Shown: positions 8,606-17,303 of the stretch, piece by piece
Position numbering within the stretch: position 1 is the stretch's first letter
Layout: every line of letters begins with the position of its first letter
From: Bacillota bacterium
GTDB taxonomy: Bacteria > Bacillota > Clostridia > Lachnospirales > Lachnospiraceae
Length of the DNA: 64,000 nt
NCBI GenBank assembly: GCA_023442465.1
Contig: JAEZZQ010000021.1
Coordinates: 1 to 64,000, forward strand
Reading direction: 5' to 3'
Notes under the pieces: generated by a model
Databases searched by the model: none
The model's input: the letters and a program-made list of their open reading frames with translations, nothing else
What the model was told of the DNA's origin: nothing
Position numbers and translations under genes: made by a program

Positions 8606-10330
8606 TTACCACTTTCTGTTGTACTGCACCGTTACCTCCGTAACGATTTTATTCCTTCCCTCGCTTATCGAATAGCAGACCGCAGGAATTCTCGTCATTG
8701 GATGAAGCAGATTGGTGTTCGGATCGGCTCCAATCACATTCCCTCTGCCTTCTCCGCCTTTTGCCGTAACCTCACAAAAGCAGTAGCAGTTCTCCACCCT
8801 TGCCATAGAACCGTTTTCGGTCAGTTTTTCTCCTTCCACATCGATTTCTACCGCAAATCCGCAGTCGTAGGCTTCGCATTCTACGTCGCTTTCTATCGTA
8901 TGCTTCCTGATATGTCCGGCAGGTGTGGGCGTAATTATTGTCTCCACTGATATTCCCGGATAAGGAGACCATCTGGAGATCACCCCCTCCTGAGACAAGC
9001 TAAAGTCCTCGCATCCCCTGCGTACATACACATACCCGTTGATATAAAAGGCCAGCATGCTGTCCGCTGCAGCCTCATGGATTTCACACGTGGATTTCGC
9101 CATGTTAACGGCAAACCGCGTATCATAGGCAAACTTCCCATACTTGGCGGGAGTCTGCCCGTGACCGGAAGGACTGTATTTCCCCGGTACAAAAGCGGTG
9201 GTATGATTTTCATAACGGTATATCATCATATCGGCATAGGGAAGCTGTATCTGTGTCTCCAGTTCAGGCATAGGTTCTGCCTTTGCCCACCAAAAAGGAT
9301 GGTCGTCCGGCAGCATCAAAACCGCGAAGGTCTTCAGCGCCCAATAAGGGGAGCCAGGGCCGTTGTAACGCTCTCCCATAACGAGGTTGGGATATCCGTA
9401 GCCTATGGTGAGAATGTCGTCTCTGTCAAAAATCGGCTTTTTCATCCAGTCACACAAATGTCTTACTATCAAGCCTTTTATCACGCCTACCGGAAAAGGC
9501 GTCACATCTGCGATCAGACATGCACACCAGAAGCTGACCTGAGAAAATCGGTAGGTCAAAGACCGTCCGTAAGGCAGAGCCGCTCCGTTATCATCGAACC
9601 AGTAGATGAACTGCTTTGCGAAAAGTTCCGCCCTCTTTTTGTAAATCTGGCTTCGCTCCTTATCCTCTTTCTCCATTACTCTGGCATAAAAGAGGGTATA
9701 AAAATGAATGGCAAAGGATACATAATAATCCTTCTGCCCGGAATCTCCGTCCTGATACCAGCCGTCCCCCAGATAGAAGGTATCTGCGCCGTTCAAATAA
9801 TATTCCAGCTTCTTGGCATCGTATTTCCTTCCCAGCTTTTTCAGCGCCACATTCACGAGAACCGCAAACAGAATCCAGTTGCAGATGGGAAGGTTGTATT
9901 CATTGATTCCGTAGAGCCAGTTCGCGAGATTATCCTTCTCTGTTTCACAAAGCGGATCCCATGTCTTTTCCGGCGACAAGATCAGTCCGTAGGAAATTGC
10001 CGCCATTTCTACAAACCGCTGATCAAAAGAATGAAAGCCTCCCCAGTATTCCGGGCTGCCGGGATTCGTTCCTGCTGCCAGGCCTTTCCTGTATATTTCC
10101 TCGAATTCAGGTGCTTTTCCACCGCCTGCCCAGAAAGGGACCAAGCCCCATAAGGGGCGTGAAAATGCTTCTAATTCAATTGTTCTTCTCCCATAGGTAG
10201 TTGCCGTCACGCCTAAATTAAGCTCTGCTTTTTCCTCACTGTAATAGGGAATCAGAGGATTCACAATCTCCAATAACAGTTCACGGAACTCTTCCTTACT
10301 GCTTAGCTTTCCATCCCAGTCCGTCTTCAT
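8606..10330 (-). CDS. DUF2264 family protein
   Basis: Cytosolic protein of 574 aa with a DUF2264 pattern: an N-terminal alpha/alpha-barrel-like region (SRPLWGLVPFWAGGG near residue 58, WGGFHSFDQRFVEMAAIS near 96, NWILFAVLVNVALKKLG near 155, DGWYQDGDSGQKDYY near 194) and a beta-rich C-terminal part. The family is found in heparinase and uronate loci and may process uronic acid oligosaccharides, but no catalytic function is firmly known. The start at 10330 has GGAGG eight bases upstream; the ATG two codons earlier is too close to it. It sits 15 bp after the GH88 gene. Confidence 0.85.
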   Translation of the reverse strand: MKTDWDGKLSSKEEFRELLLEIVNPLIPYYSEEKAELNLGVTATTYGRRTIELEAFSRPLWGLVPFWAGGGKAPEFEEIYRKGLAAGTNPGSPEYWGGFHSFDQRFVEMAAISYGLILSPEKTWDPLCETEKDNLANWLYGINEYNLPICNWILFAVLVNVALKKLGRKYDAKKLEYYLNGADTFYLGDGWYQDGDSGQKDYYVSFAIHFYTLFYARVMEKEDKERSQIYKKRAELFAKQFIYWFDDNGAALPYGRSLTYRFSQVSFWCACLIADVTPFPVGVIKGLIVRHLCDWMKKPIFDRDDILTIGYGYPNLVMGERYNGPGSPYWALKTFAVLMLPDDHPFWWAKAEPMPELETQIQLPYADMMIYRYENHTTAFVPGKYSPSGHGQTPAKYGKFAYDTRFAVNMAKSTCEIHEAAADSMLAFYINGYVYVRRGCEDFSLSQEGVISRWSPYPGISVETIITPTPAGHIRKHTIESDVECEAYDCGFAVEIDVEGEKLTENGSMARVENCYCFCEVTAKGGEGRGNVIGADPNTNLLHPMTRIPAVCYSISEGRNKIVTEVTVQYNRKW

Positions 10331-10345
10331 CCTCATATCCTCCGT

Positions 10346-11509
10346 TTACCAATATAATATCCAGTCTCTGTCAAGTCTCATAAGAGCTTCCATATAAAAA
10401 TAATCTCCCCATGAATTACATTCATCCACTCCGCAATGGTTGCACGTATTGTAAGGCGATTTATTAGAATAGGTGCTGTGCAGCACCAGTCCGTTGGAAG
10501 ACTCGGCATCCTTCACCGCATAGTTGTCATACACAGACTTCATAAGTTGCATCGCCAGCTTCTTATATACGCTTGCATCCTTTCCATCCATAGACTTAAC
10601 CATTTCCAGCATACCACAGGCAGCAATAGAAGCCGAAGACGAATCTCTCGGCTGGTCATCCCCGTCTGTAAATTCCAAGTCCCAAAAAGGAACCATGTCT
10701 TTCGGCAAATGCTCCAAAAAGTACTGTGTTACGTTCTTAAATATTTCAATATACTCTTCTCTCTTCGTATACTTATAAGCCAGTGCACTTCCATAGATTC
10801 CCCATGCCTGTCCTCTCGCCCATGCAGACCCGTCTCTGTAACCCTGACAAGTCGATCCATGGTCAGGCGCTCCTGTCTTCATGTCGAAAAAGAAGGTATG
10901 CCATGTGGAATAGTCCTCACGGATCACATTTCGAATCGCTGTATGTATATGCTTCTCAGCAATGTCCCGATATTTGCCGTCCCCTGTTTCCTCCGAGGCC
11001 CAATACAGAAGGGGCAGATTCAGCAGACAGTCTATAATCAGCCTGTAGTTCTCCGGCGCATCCATAGGTCCCCATGCCTGAATAAATTCACCTATCGGAT
11101 GAAATCTGGTGAGCAGCTGGTCCGCAGCCTTTATTGCCGCTTCCCTTCCCGTTTTGCTTCCGACCAGCTTATACCCGGCAACGCAGGAGGGCGAATACAG
11201 AAAACCCATGTCGTGGTGGTCTACTTCTACTTTATTGTTTATTCTGTCCAAAAAGCTGTCTATCTGGATTTCTCCGGCTTTCTTCAGCCTCTCGTCATTC
11301 GTGTACTCGTAGGCCAGCCATATTTCTCCCGTCCAGAAACCCGTAGTCCAATAGTTGTTCTCTATGGGCTTATAAAAATTGTTCTCGCTGTAAGCGTTCT
11401 GAAATTTGTCGGTAAATTCGGGCAGATTGCGGATTATCTGCTCCGAGCCAAACTGAAGCGCCCGCTTTATTTCTTCCCCGGTAATTACCGGCATGTTCTC
11501 GAATAGCAT
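10346..11509 (-). CDS. ugl: GH88 unsaturated glucuronyl hydrolase
   Basis: Removes the 4,5-unsaturated uronic acid from the non-reducing end of oligosaccharides made by polysaccharide lyases; the released sugar opens spontaneously to 4-deoxy-5-keto-uronate, the substrate of KduI/DhuI. The protein is 387 aa, with the two conserved aspartates of the family at D100 (VDHHDMGF) and D160 (LIIDCLLNLPLLYW) and the RDGSAWARGQAWGIYG barrel motif near 225. There is no signal peptide, so it acts on imported oligosaccharides. The start at 11509 follows AAGGAGG by 7 bases. It lies between the ABC permeases and DUF2264. GH105 is a possible confusion but the aspartate contexts fit GH88. Confidence 0.9.
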   Translation of the reverse strand: MLFENMPVITGEEIKRALQFGSEQIIRNLPEFTDKFQNAYSENNFYKPIENNYWTTGFWTGEIWLAYEYTNDERLKKAGEIQIDSFLDRINNKVEVDHHDMGFLYSPSCVAGYKLVGSKTGREAAIKAADQLLTRFHPIGEFIQAWGPMDAPENYRLIIDCLLNLPLLYWASEETGDGKYRDIAEKHIHTAIRNVIREDYSTWHTFFFDMKTGAPDHGSTCQGYRDGSAWARGQAWGIYGSALAYKYTKREEYIEIFKNVTQYFLEHLPKDMVPFWDLEFTDGDDQPRDSSSASIAACGMLEMVKSMDGKDASVYKKLAMQLMKSVYDNYAVKDAESSNGLVLHSTYSNKSPYNTCNHCGVDECNSWGDYFYMEALMRLDRDWILYW

Positions 11510-11559
11510 GTTCCTGCCTCCTTTTAAAATCAATCGGTCATCTTAACTTATCCATAATT

Positions 11560-12426
11560 TTAACCTTTTAATCCGGTAGAAGCAACACCCTCCACAAAGT
11601 ATTTCTGCAAGCACAGAAATACCAAAATAACCGGAATCAAGGATACCACGGAACCCGCCATAATCAGCCCGTATTCTGCCGAATACTGTCCGATGAACAT
11701 TTTCAATCCAAGCTGTATGGTCTTTTTCGTCTCTGTTTTTAAGTAAATCAACGGTCCCAAGTAGTCATTCCACGTATTAACGAAGGTAAAAATAGTGAGC
11801 GTGGATAGCGCAGGCTTTGACAGCGGAAGCATAATCTTAAGATAAATCCGGTATTCGCTCATGCCGTCGATTCTCGCTGCCTCGCATAAATCGTTAGGAA
11901 TTCCTTCGTAAAACTGCTTCATTAAGAATACGCCGAAGGCTGAGAACGCCTGCAGACAAATCATAGCTAACAGCTTATCGTTGAGTCCCATTCCCCTCAT
12001 CATAATGAACTGGGGAACCATATACACCTGCCAAGGCATTGCAATTGTGGATATATATGCCAAAAATAGTATGTTTTTATGTTTAAACTCTAACTTTGCA
12101 AAAGAATAAGCGGCAAAGCTCGATGTGAGCAATTGTAAAAAAGTAACTACAATCGTTAAAAATACCGTATTCTGAACGAATTGCAAAAGCGGAATTTTTG
12201 TCCATATCTTAATATAATTGTCCCACTTGGGAACTTCCGGTATCCAGACGAAAGGGTCCATCAGGAAAACCTCCCGGTTGGATTTAATGGATGCAGACAA
12301 CATCCACAAAAACGGAACGATCATAACAGCGGTAATTATGAGCAAAATAAGATAAACGCCGACCTTTCCGGCAATCTTATTTCTTTTTTTCGATTTAAGT
12401 TTTTTTGTTGAAACACTATTTCCCAT
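11560..12426 (-). CDS. ABC sugar importer permease (MalG/LacG type)
   Basis: Inner-membrane permease subunit of 288 aa with six predicted membrane segments and the EAA loop that docks the ATPase (EAARIDGMSEYRIYLKIMLP). It ends in the typical LKG tail of this family. It forms the importer with the adjacent permease and binding protein. No ATPase gene is present in the window, as is usual for Firmicutes CUT1 systems that share an MsmX-like ATPase. Substrate is inferred as unsaturated uronic acid oligosaccharides from the GH88 and heparinase-like neighbours. Confidence 0.93.
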   Translation of the reverse strand: MGNSVSTKKLKSKKRNKIAGKVGVYLILLIITAVMIVPFLWMLSASIKSNREVFLMDPFVWIPEVPKWDNYIKIWTKIPLLQFVQNTVFLTIVVTFLQLLTSSFAAYSFAKLEFKHKNILFLAYISTIAMPWQVYMVPQFIMMRGMGLNDKLLAMICLQAFSAFGVFLMKQFYEGIPNDLCEAARIDGMSEYRIYLKIMLPLSKPALSTLTIFTFVNTWNDYLGPLIYLKTETKKTIQLGLKMFIGQYSAEYGLIMAGSVVSLIPVILVFLCLQKYFVEGVASTGLKG

Positions 12427-12521
12427 TGCGGTTCCTCCTTTATTTGTTTATTTTAACTCCTATCTGTGTGCCTTGGCACACGTATAGATCAGGATGTTGA
12501 AAAAAGCTTTTATTTTTCAAC

Positions 12522-13571
12522 CTATTCTCCCAGCTTTTTCTCATATCGGAACTGTATCAGCGTAACGATAAGCACCAATACGAACAATACCATCGCGATA
12601 GCGCTGGAATATCCCAGATCCCAATAATTGAATGCATTCTGATAAATGTAATAAACAAGAACCGTTGAGGAAATGCTCAGCTTTCCATCTCCGCCTCCGG
12701 CCAGCATGATCGCAATGTCATATACCTTGAAGCAATTGATGGTCAGCATTACCACAACAAAGAATGTGGTGGCGCGGAGCTGCGGCCACGTAATGAACTT
12801 GAATTTCTGCCATGTGCTGGCGCCGTCCAAACTGCCCGCTTCGTATAACTCGGCAGAAATACCCTGAAGTCCTGCCAGGTAGATTACCATATAGTAACCC
12901 ATATATTTCCATACACTGAATAATATTAAAGTAAAGAGTACGAGCCCCCCGCCAAACCATTTGGGAAGATTAGCCTGCGGCACTCCAAATACGTTTAGCA
13001 GCAGATAATTGACCGGTCCCTTCGACGGATGAAAAATCATACTCCACACTGCTGTAATTGCCACTAAGGACGCTACATATGGGAAAAATGCCACCGTACG
13101 GAAGAAACCCCTCGCTCTGATTTTCTGATTCAGCACGATAGCCAAAGCCAACGAAGCTATCATTGTAAGAGGTACTGTTCCTATAACGTAAATAATCGTG
13201 TTTTTAAGCGCCGCCACAAAAAAAGTATCTCCGGTCAGCCTTTTGAAATTATTCAGGGCCACGAATTCCATCGTGTTGTTTCCATCCCATTTCATGAAGG
13301 CGAGCAAAAAGGCGAATACGATAGGAACGAGAGTAAATACGGCAAATCCTATAAAATTGGGCGCAATAAACGAGTAGGCTACCAAGTCTCTTTTCGCCTC
13401 TCTGCTTATCCTTCTGTTGTTTCTGATTGCCGTGGCCTTACGCTGCACGCTCTCTCTTTTGGCAATCAGCTTTTGTTTTTTCTTCATATCCGTTTCGATA
13501 CGAATCTGTTTCATCAAATCCGCGGACTCTACTTCCAGCTTTTCCATCCGGGCTGCTTTTTTTGCGTCCAT
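12522..13571 (-). CDS. ABC sugar importer permease (MalF/LacF type)
   Basis: First permease of the importer, 349 aa. After a charged, coiled-coil-like N-terminal extension of about 65 residues (KKAARMEKLEVESADLMKQI onward), unusual for the family, six membrane segments follow. The EAA loop is ELYEAGSLDGASTWQKFKFI. The start has AGAGAGGA upstream. It follows the binding-protein gene across a 71-bp gap that contains a strong hairpin. The N-terminal extension could contact a partner in the cytosol, but this is speculation. Confidence 0.92.
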   Translation of the reverse strand: MDAKKAARMEKLEVESADLMKQIRIETDMKKKQKLIAKRESVQRKATAIRNNRRISREAKRDLVAYSFIAPNFIGFAVFTLVPIVFAFLLAFMKWDGNNTMEFVALNNFKRLTGDTFFVAALKNTIIYVIGTVPLTMIASLALAIVLNQKIRARGFFRTVAFFPYVASLVAITAVWSMIFHPSKGPVNYLLLNVFGVPQANLPKWFGGGLVLFTLILFSVWKYMGYYMVIYLAGLQGISAELYEAGSLDGASTWQKFKFITWPQLRATTFFVVVMLTINCFKVYDIAIMLAGGGDGKLSISSTVLVYYIYQNAFNYWDLGYSSAIAMVLFVLVLIVTLIQFRYEKKLGE

Positions 13572-13595
13572 TCTAACATCCTCTCTCTGATAGTT

Positions 13596-13619
13596 CGGGG
13601 CCGGTATTTACCAGCCCCG
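13596..13619. other. Intergenic hairpin after binding-protein gene
   Basis: A 10-bp stem (CGGGGCCGGT against ACCAGCCCCG, one mismatch) with a 4-base loop lies between the binding protein and its first permease. It lacks a T-run on the minus strand, so it likely stabilises the upstream message or attenuates read-through, raising binding protein over permease. Confidence 0.6.
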
Positions 13620-13642
13620 GAATTGTCATATTTACTTAAGGA

Positions 13643-15025
13643 TTATTGTCCTAAAATTTTTCCAACTTCATCATTCATTGCTGCAATACCTTCGTCAACG
13701 GTCATTTCACGATTCATAATGGATTTATGATATGTATCGAGAATATCGTTCACTGCGGATACGTTTTCTGCATAAGGAACTTCCAGGTATAAGTTAGATA
13801 CATTAAGAGCTTCCTTGCTGGTGTCATCCTGCGGGAATCCGTCGAGGCTGGAAATAATGCCTGCAACTTCAGCATTCATAAGAGCCGGGAAGTTACCCGT
13901 TTCAGCCATAACTTTCGCACCTTCCGCACTGGATACCCAGTTTACGAAATCAAATGCTGCCTGTTTTTGATCGGATACGCTTGTTACTGCCAGACCTGTA
14001 ATCGTACCGAGCGTGGAACCCGCCTCTACGCCGTCTGCGTGAGGATATTTTACCATACCCCAGTTGCCGCAAAGAGAAGCGTCATATTCGCCGCTGGCAA
14101 TATTGGCCATCAAAGTAGATATAAACCATGAACCCATATTCATCATCGCTACATCGCCGCCTGAAAATGCTGCGGAATAATGTAAGCCTTCTGCGCTCAA
14201 ATCAGCATAATTTCTGCAGATCTGGTCGTCTTCCTGCTTCAGGACCATTTCATAATACGGTTTAAAGAAATCATAATTTCCGTCTAAGATCGTATGCTTT
14301 CCGTCAAGTACGCCGAACAACTGAACAGCGCTTCTCCATGTATGGTAATGTGTGCCGTAAACCTGTGCTCCGAAGGTAGGATCTGCTACCTGTCTTGCCA
14401 GGGCATCGTATTCGTCAAAGGTCATATCGTTGGTAGGATAATCAACGCCCGCTGCATCAAAAATGTCCTTGTTGTAGAAAACTACCCAGAAATCATTTCT
14501 GAAAGGAAGCTCATAGAGGCTTCCGTTTACCGTAACCTGCTTGTCAACGCCGCCGTACTGGCTAAGGTCGATACCTGCAGAAGAAATGTAACTGTCGAGG
14601 GGCTCCAGCGTATTCTTGGAAACCAAAGTTGCATAACCGGGAACGTCCTTGATCGTAACTACATCGAAATCAGAACCGCTTCCGGATAATTCCGTCGCAA
14701 GTACTGTCATGTAATCTGTAGAACCTAAATCTGTCATTTCAACTGTAACGTTGGGGTTGGCTGCTTCGTATGCTTCCTTCAGCGCTTCCCAGTAAGGCGT
14801 AATGTCTTTATCCCATATTGCCCACTTAAGCGTAACAGGTTCCGCAGCGTCTGCCTCTGAAGTATCCTCTGCCTCTGCCACTTCCTCAGCTGCCGGTTCC
14901 GTTGTCTCCGTTGCAGTGCTTTCCGTTGTAGCAGCCGGTGTCTCCGCTGCAGCAGAACCGCATCCGGCAAACAAGGTTGCCATCATTGTTGTTGCAAGAA
15001 AAATCCCTAAAAGCCTTTTTTTCAT
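13643..15025 (-). CDS. ABC importer substrate-binding lipoprotein (locus 1)
   Basis: Extracellular solute-binding protein, family 1, 460 aa. The signal peptide ends in the lipobox LFAGC (Cys 22), followed by an acidic Ala/Thr/Glu linker of about 45 residues and the binding domain from TLKWAIWDKDITPYW. The start follows GGGAGG by 7 bases. It heads the importer operon and is divergent from the kinase/regulator pair, the usual layout of YesM/YesN-controlled importers. The ligand is inferred to be a short uronic acid oligosaccharide from the adjacent enzymes. Confidence 0.93.
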   Translation of the reverse strand: MKKRLLGIFLATTMMATLFAGCGSAAAETPAATTESTATETTEPAAEEVAEAEDTSEADAAEPVTLKWAIWDKDITPYWEALKEAYEAANPNVTVEMTDLGSTDYMTVLATELSGSGSDFDVVTIKDVPGYATLVSKNTLEPLDSYISSAGIDLSQYGGVDKQVTVNGSLYELPFRNDFWVVFYNKDIFDAAGVDYPTNDMTFDEYDALARQVADPTFGAQVYGTHYHTWRSAVQLFGVLDGKHTILDGNYDFFKPYYEMVLKQEDDQICRNYADLSAEGLHYSAAFSGGDVAMMNMGSWFISTLMANIASGEYDASLCGNWGMVKYPHADGVEAGSTLGTITGLAVTSVSDQKQAAFDFVNWVSSAEGAKVMAETGNFPALMNAEVAGIISSLDGFPQDDTSKEALNVSNLYLEVPYAENVSAVNDILDTYHKSIMNREMTVDEGIAAMNDEVGKILGQ

Positions 15026-15264
15026 GAATAGATTCCTCCCTTTTCACGATAATTAATTTAATAGTAGCAAACATACCCTTAAGGTTATTGACCCGATGGG
15101 CTATTGTGGTTTAAGTATATAAATTATTTCTTTTATTTTACATGAAATATTTCTTTATTTCATTCATAATTCATTCTTATTCATAAATATTTAGAAAAAA
15201 AGCTGTACTTTCTTTGATTAAAATGCACTATTTTTTTTACTTTGTCCTTTTAATGATTTTTCCT

Positions 15265-15293
15265 TTTCAACAAAACTTCCGTTGTGCTAGAAT
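15265..15293 (+). promoter_or_regulatory. Promoter of the kinase/regulator operon
   Basis: TTTCAA, a 17-bp spacer and TAGAAT, with TGC directly before the -10 box (extended -10). It would give a leader of about 130 nt before the kinase start. Confidence 0.6.
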
Positions 15294-15309
15294 ACATTCA
15301 AAGGCCTGG

Positions 15310-15431
15310 TGCATCGTCCTGCAAATAGCCGGACTGAGTTTAGAAAAGCAATGGCGCAGGTTACTTTGAGGACAATGCAATAATTGTACAGATCGGTACA
15401 GTGGTCTCTAAGACCCGGAAGGAGGAACAAT
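15310..15431 (+). other. Structured 5' leader of the histidine kinase
   Basis: The leader can fold into a closing stem of TGCATCGTCCT (15310-15320) with AGGACAATGCA (15369-15379, one mismatch), an inner CCTGC/GCAGG pairing, and a GGTCT/AGACC hairpin just before the AAGGAGG site. It does not match a riboswitch class I know. The remaining DNA from 15026 to 15264 is AT-rich and should hold the promoter of the divergent importer operon, which I could not place. Confidence 0.5.
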
Positions 15432-17303
15432 ATGATTCCTGCAAAAGGCAAACTGAACAAATATCTTCATACCATACGCGCACGTATCTTGCTTAGTACT
15501 GTTATGTTAATCGTCATTATAAGCATTATCATAACCTCTATCAGCTACTTCGTAGTTTCCTCCAGTCTTCAGAAGAACTTAATCCAAACTTCAGAAACTA
15601 AGCTGGCCTTTTTGTGCTCCTCCATAGATTCTAACATAGATAACGTTATTGGCTTCATCCGGTCCTGCCGGATCAGCAGTAAAATCAAAAACTTCGCCGG
15701 GGAAGCGGATACCGACAGTAACAGTATTAAGCGAGAGGCCCACGATTTCATTATAGATACCTATGCGGCTAACGCTGCACTTCCTTCCTCGCTCATCCGT
15801 CTCGTGGTCATCGGCAAGGAAAGAAGCGACATCGTACAAGTGGTGGAATCTCCTTATTCCACTATAGCAGTTTCCGCCGATGCCATTTTGTCCCTCCCTT
15901 ATTTTAATACGCTTCACTCCAATCCGGGAGAGGTATCCACAGGAATATTAATGGACCCTTTCTTTACCACAAAGCAGGTTCCCATGATTCCTTTCGTCCA
16001 CACTATCGAACATCCTTATAAAGCGGAAGAGCTTGGATATATTTATACGGAAATGTCCCTCTCCGTTATTACCGGTCCCATTAAAAACTATTTGTCGGAG
16101 ACGGACAGCCGTTTCTTCTTTCAGATAGGTGACTACCGCTATGAATATAGCGACCACATGCTGACACCCTCCTCGATTCAGTTCATATTGGAAGAGGATT
16201 TGTCGGATATCTCACTAAGCAGCGATACCATCATACAAAAGGTCTATAATCCGGAAAGCAAAAGCCATTCGATTATGATAACGCGTCCTCTCGGCACCAA
16301 AGGCTGGTATGTGACCGAGTGCCTGGATCAAACAGTATTGTCCAAAAATATTTATCGTACCTTCTTCTTAATAGCATTGATCATTCTTACTTCTGCCAGC
16401 ATTATCGGAATTCTTCTTTCCTGGTTCTTGTCCAAGACGGTAAATGTTCCGGTCCATAAGCTTCAGGAAAGGATGAAAAGGATTGCCGGCGGCGATTTCG
16501 AAAGAGATCCTTCCACAGAATGGGGGCATGAACTGGGTGACATCGGCAAGAATATCAACGATTTATCGGAGAATGTGCAATTGCTGATGAATCAAAGAAT
16601 AGCAGATGAGAGGCAGAAGAAGGATTATGAATATAAAATGCTGCAAAGTCAGATTAATCCTCACTTTATATACAATACACTCAATTCCATCAAATGGATG
16701 GCTACTATTCAAAATGCCTCCGGTATCGCGGAAATGACCACATCTCTTTCCCGGTTGCTGAAGGATATCTCCAAGGGTACGACCAATCTCGTTACTTTAG
16801 AGCATGAAATTTCTTTGATCAATGATTATTTTACGATACAGCAATACCGTTACGGCGGCACCATCACTCTCCATTATAATATTGAAGACGAAGCCTTAAC
16901 CTCATGCAGGATATTGAAATTCACCTTGCAGCCTATTGTGGAGAATTCCATTTTTCACGGTATCGAGCCGAAAGGAAATGCCGGAAGCATCGAGATTCAT
17001 ATTTACCGGGATGAGGCTGCCGACGTACATATCGATATTACCGATGACGGTGTAGGCATGACACCTGAGGTGGCCGCTCATTTGCTGGATACGGAGGCTC
17101 CGGCAGAATCCTCTTTTTTTAAGGAATTCGGTATCAGCAACGTTCACAAGCGTTTGCAATATGAATTCGGTGATAAATACGGACTATCCGTGAAAAGCAA
17201 GATAGGTGAGTTCACAACTATTTCGATATTGCTGCCGTTCCAATCAGAGCCTTTCGATTCGAAGGATTCAGGAGCGCAAACCGGGGGGGTATCTCATGAT
17301 TAA
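15432..17303 (+). CDS. YesM-type sensor histidine kinase (locus 1)
   Basis: Membrane sensor kinase, 623 aa. Membrane segments are at about residues 19-42 and 305-330, enclosing an extracellular sensor of some 260 residues. A HAMP linker follows, then the His_kinase domain with the phospho-accepting histidine in QINPHFIYNTLNS (near 410) and the ATPase domain with TDDGVGM (near 535). The start at 15432 follows GGAGG by 7 bases. Its end overlaps the response regulator by 8 bp. It probably detects extracellular oligosaccharide, perhaps through the binding protein, and turns on the divergent importer operon. Confidence 0.93.
   Translation: MIPAKGKLNKYLHTIRARILLSTVMLIVIISIIITSISYFVVSSSLQKNLIQTSETKLAFLCSSIDSNIDNVIGFIRSCRISSKIKNFAGEADTDSNSIKREAHDFIIDTYAANAALPSSLIRLVVIGKERSDIVQVVESPYSTIAVSADAILSLPYFNTLHSNPGEVSTGILMDPFFTTKQVPMIPFVHTIEHPYKAEELGYIYTEMSLSVITGPIKNYLSETDSRFFFQIGDYRYEYSDHMLTPSSIQFILEEDLSDISLSSDTIIQKVYNPESKSHSIMITRPLGTKGWYVTECLDQTVLSKNIYRTFFLIALIILTSASIIGILLSWFLSKTVNVPVHKLQERMKRIAGGDFERDPSTEWGHELGDIGKNINDLSENVQLLMNQRIADERQKKDYEYKMLQSQINPHFIYNTLNSIKWMATIQNASGIAEMTTSLSRLLKDISKGTTNLVTLEHEISLINDYFTIQQYRYGGTITLHYNIEDEALTSCRILKFTLQPIVENSIFHGIEPKGNAGSIEIHIYRDEAADVHIDITDDGVGMTPEVAAHLLDTEAPAESSFFKEFGISNVHKRLQYEFGDKYGLSVKSKIGEFTTISILLPFQSEPFDSKDSGAQTGGVSHD

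Noticed and set aside
9077..10153. Long open frame on the plus strand opposite DUF2264
   Set aside because: It lies wholly inside a well-supported gene, has no ribosome site and its composition is that of a reverse-complement shadow.
10436..11506. Long open frame on the plus strand opposite the GH88 gene
   Set aside because: It is antisense to a gene with clear catalytic motifs; the translated sequence is Cys/Arg-rich and unlike a protein family.
15294..15431. T-box leader before the kinase
   Set aside because: The conserved T-box antiterminator sequence and a terminator with T-run are absent.
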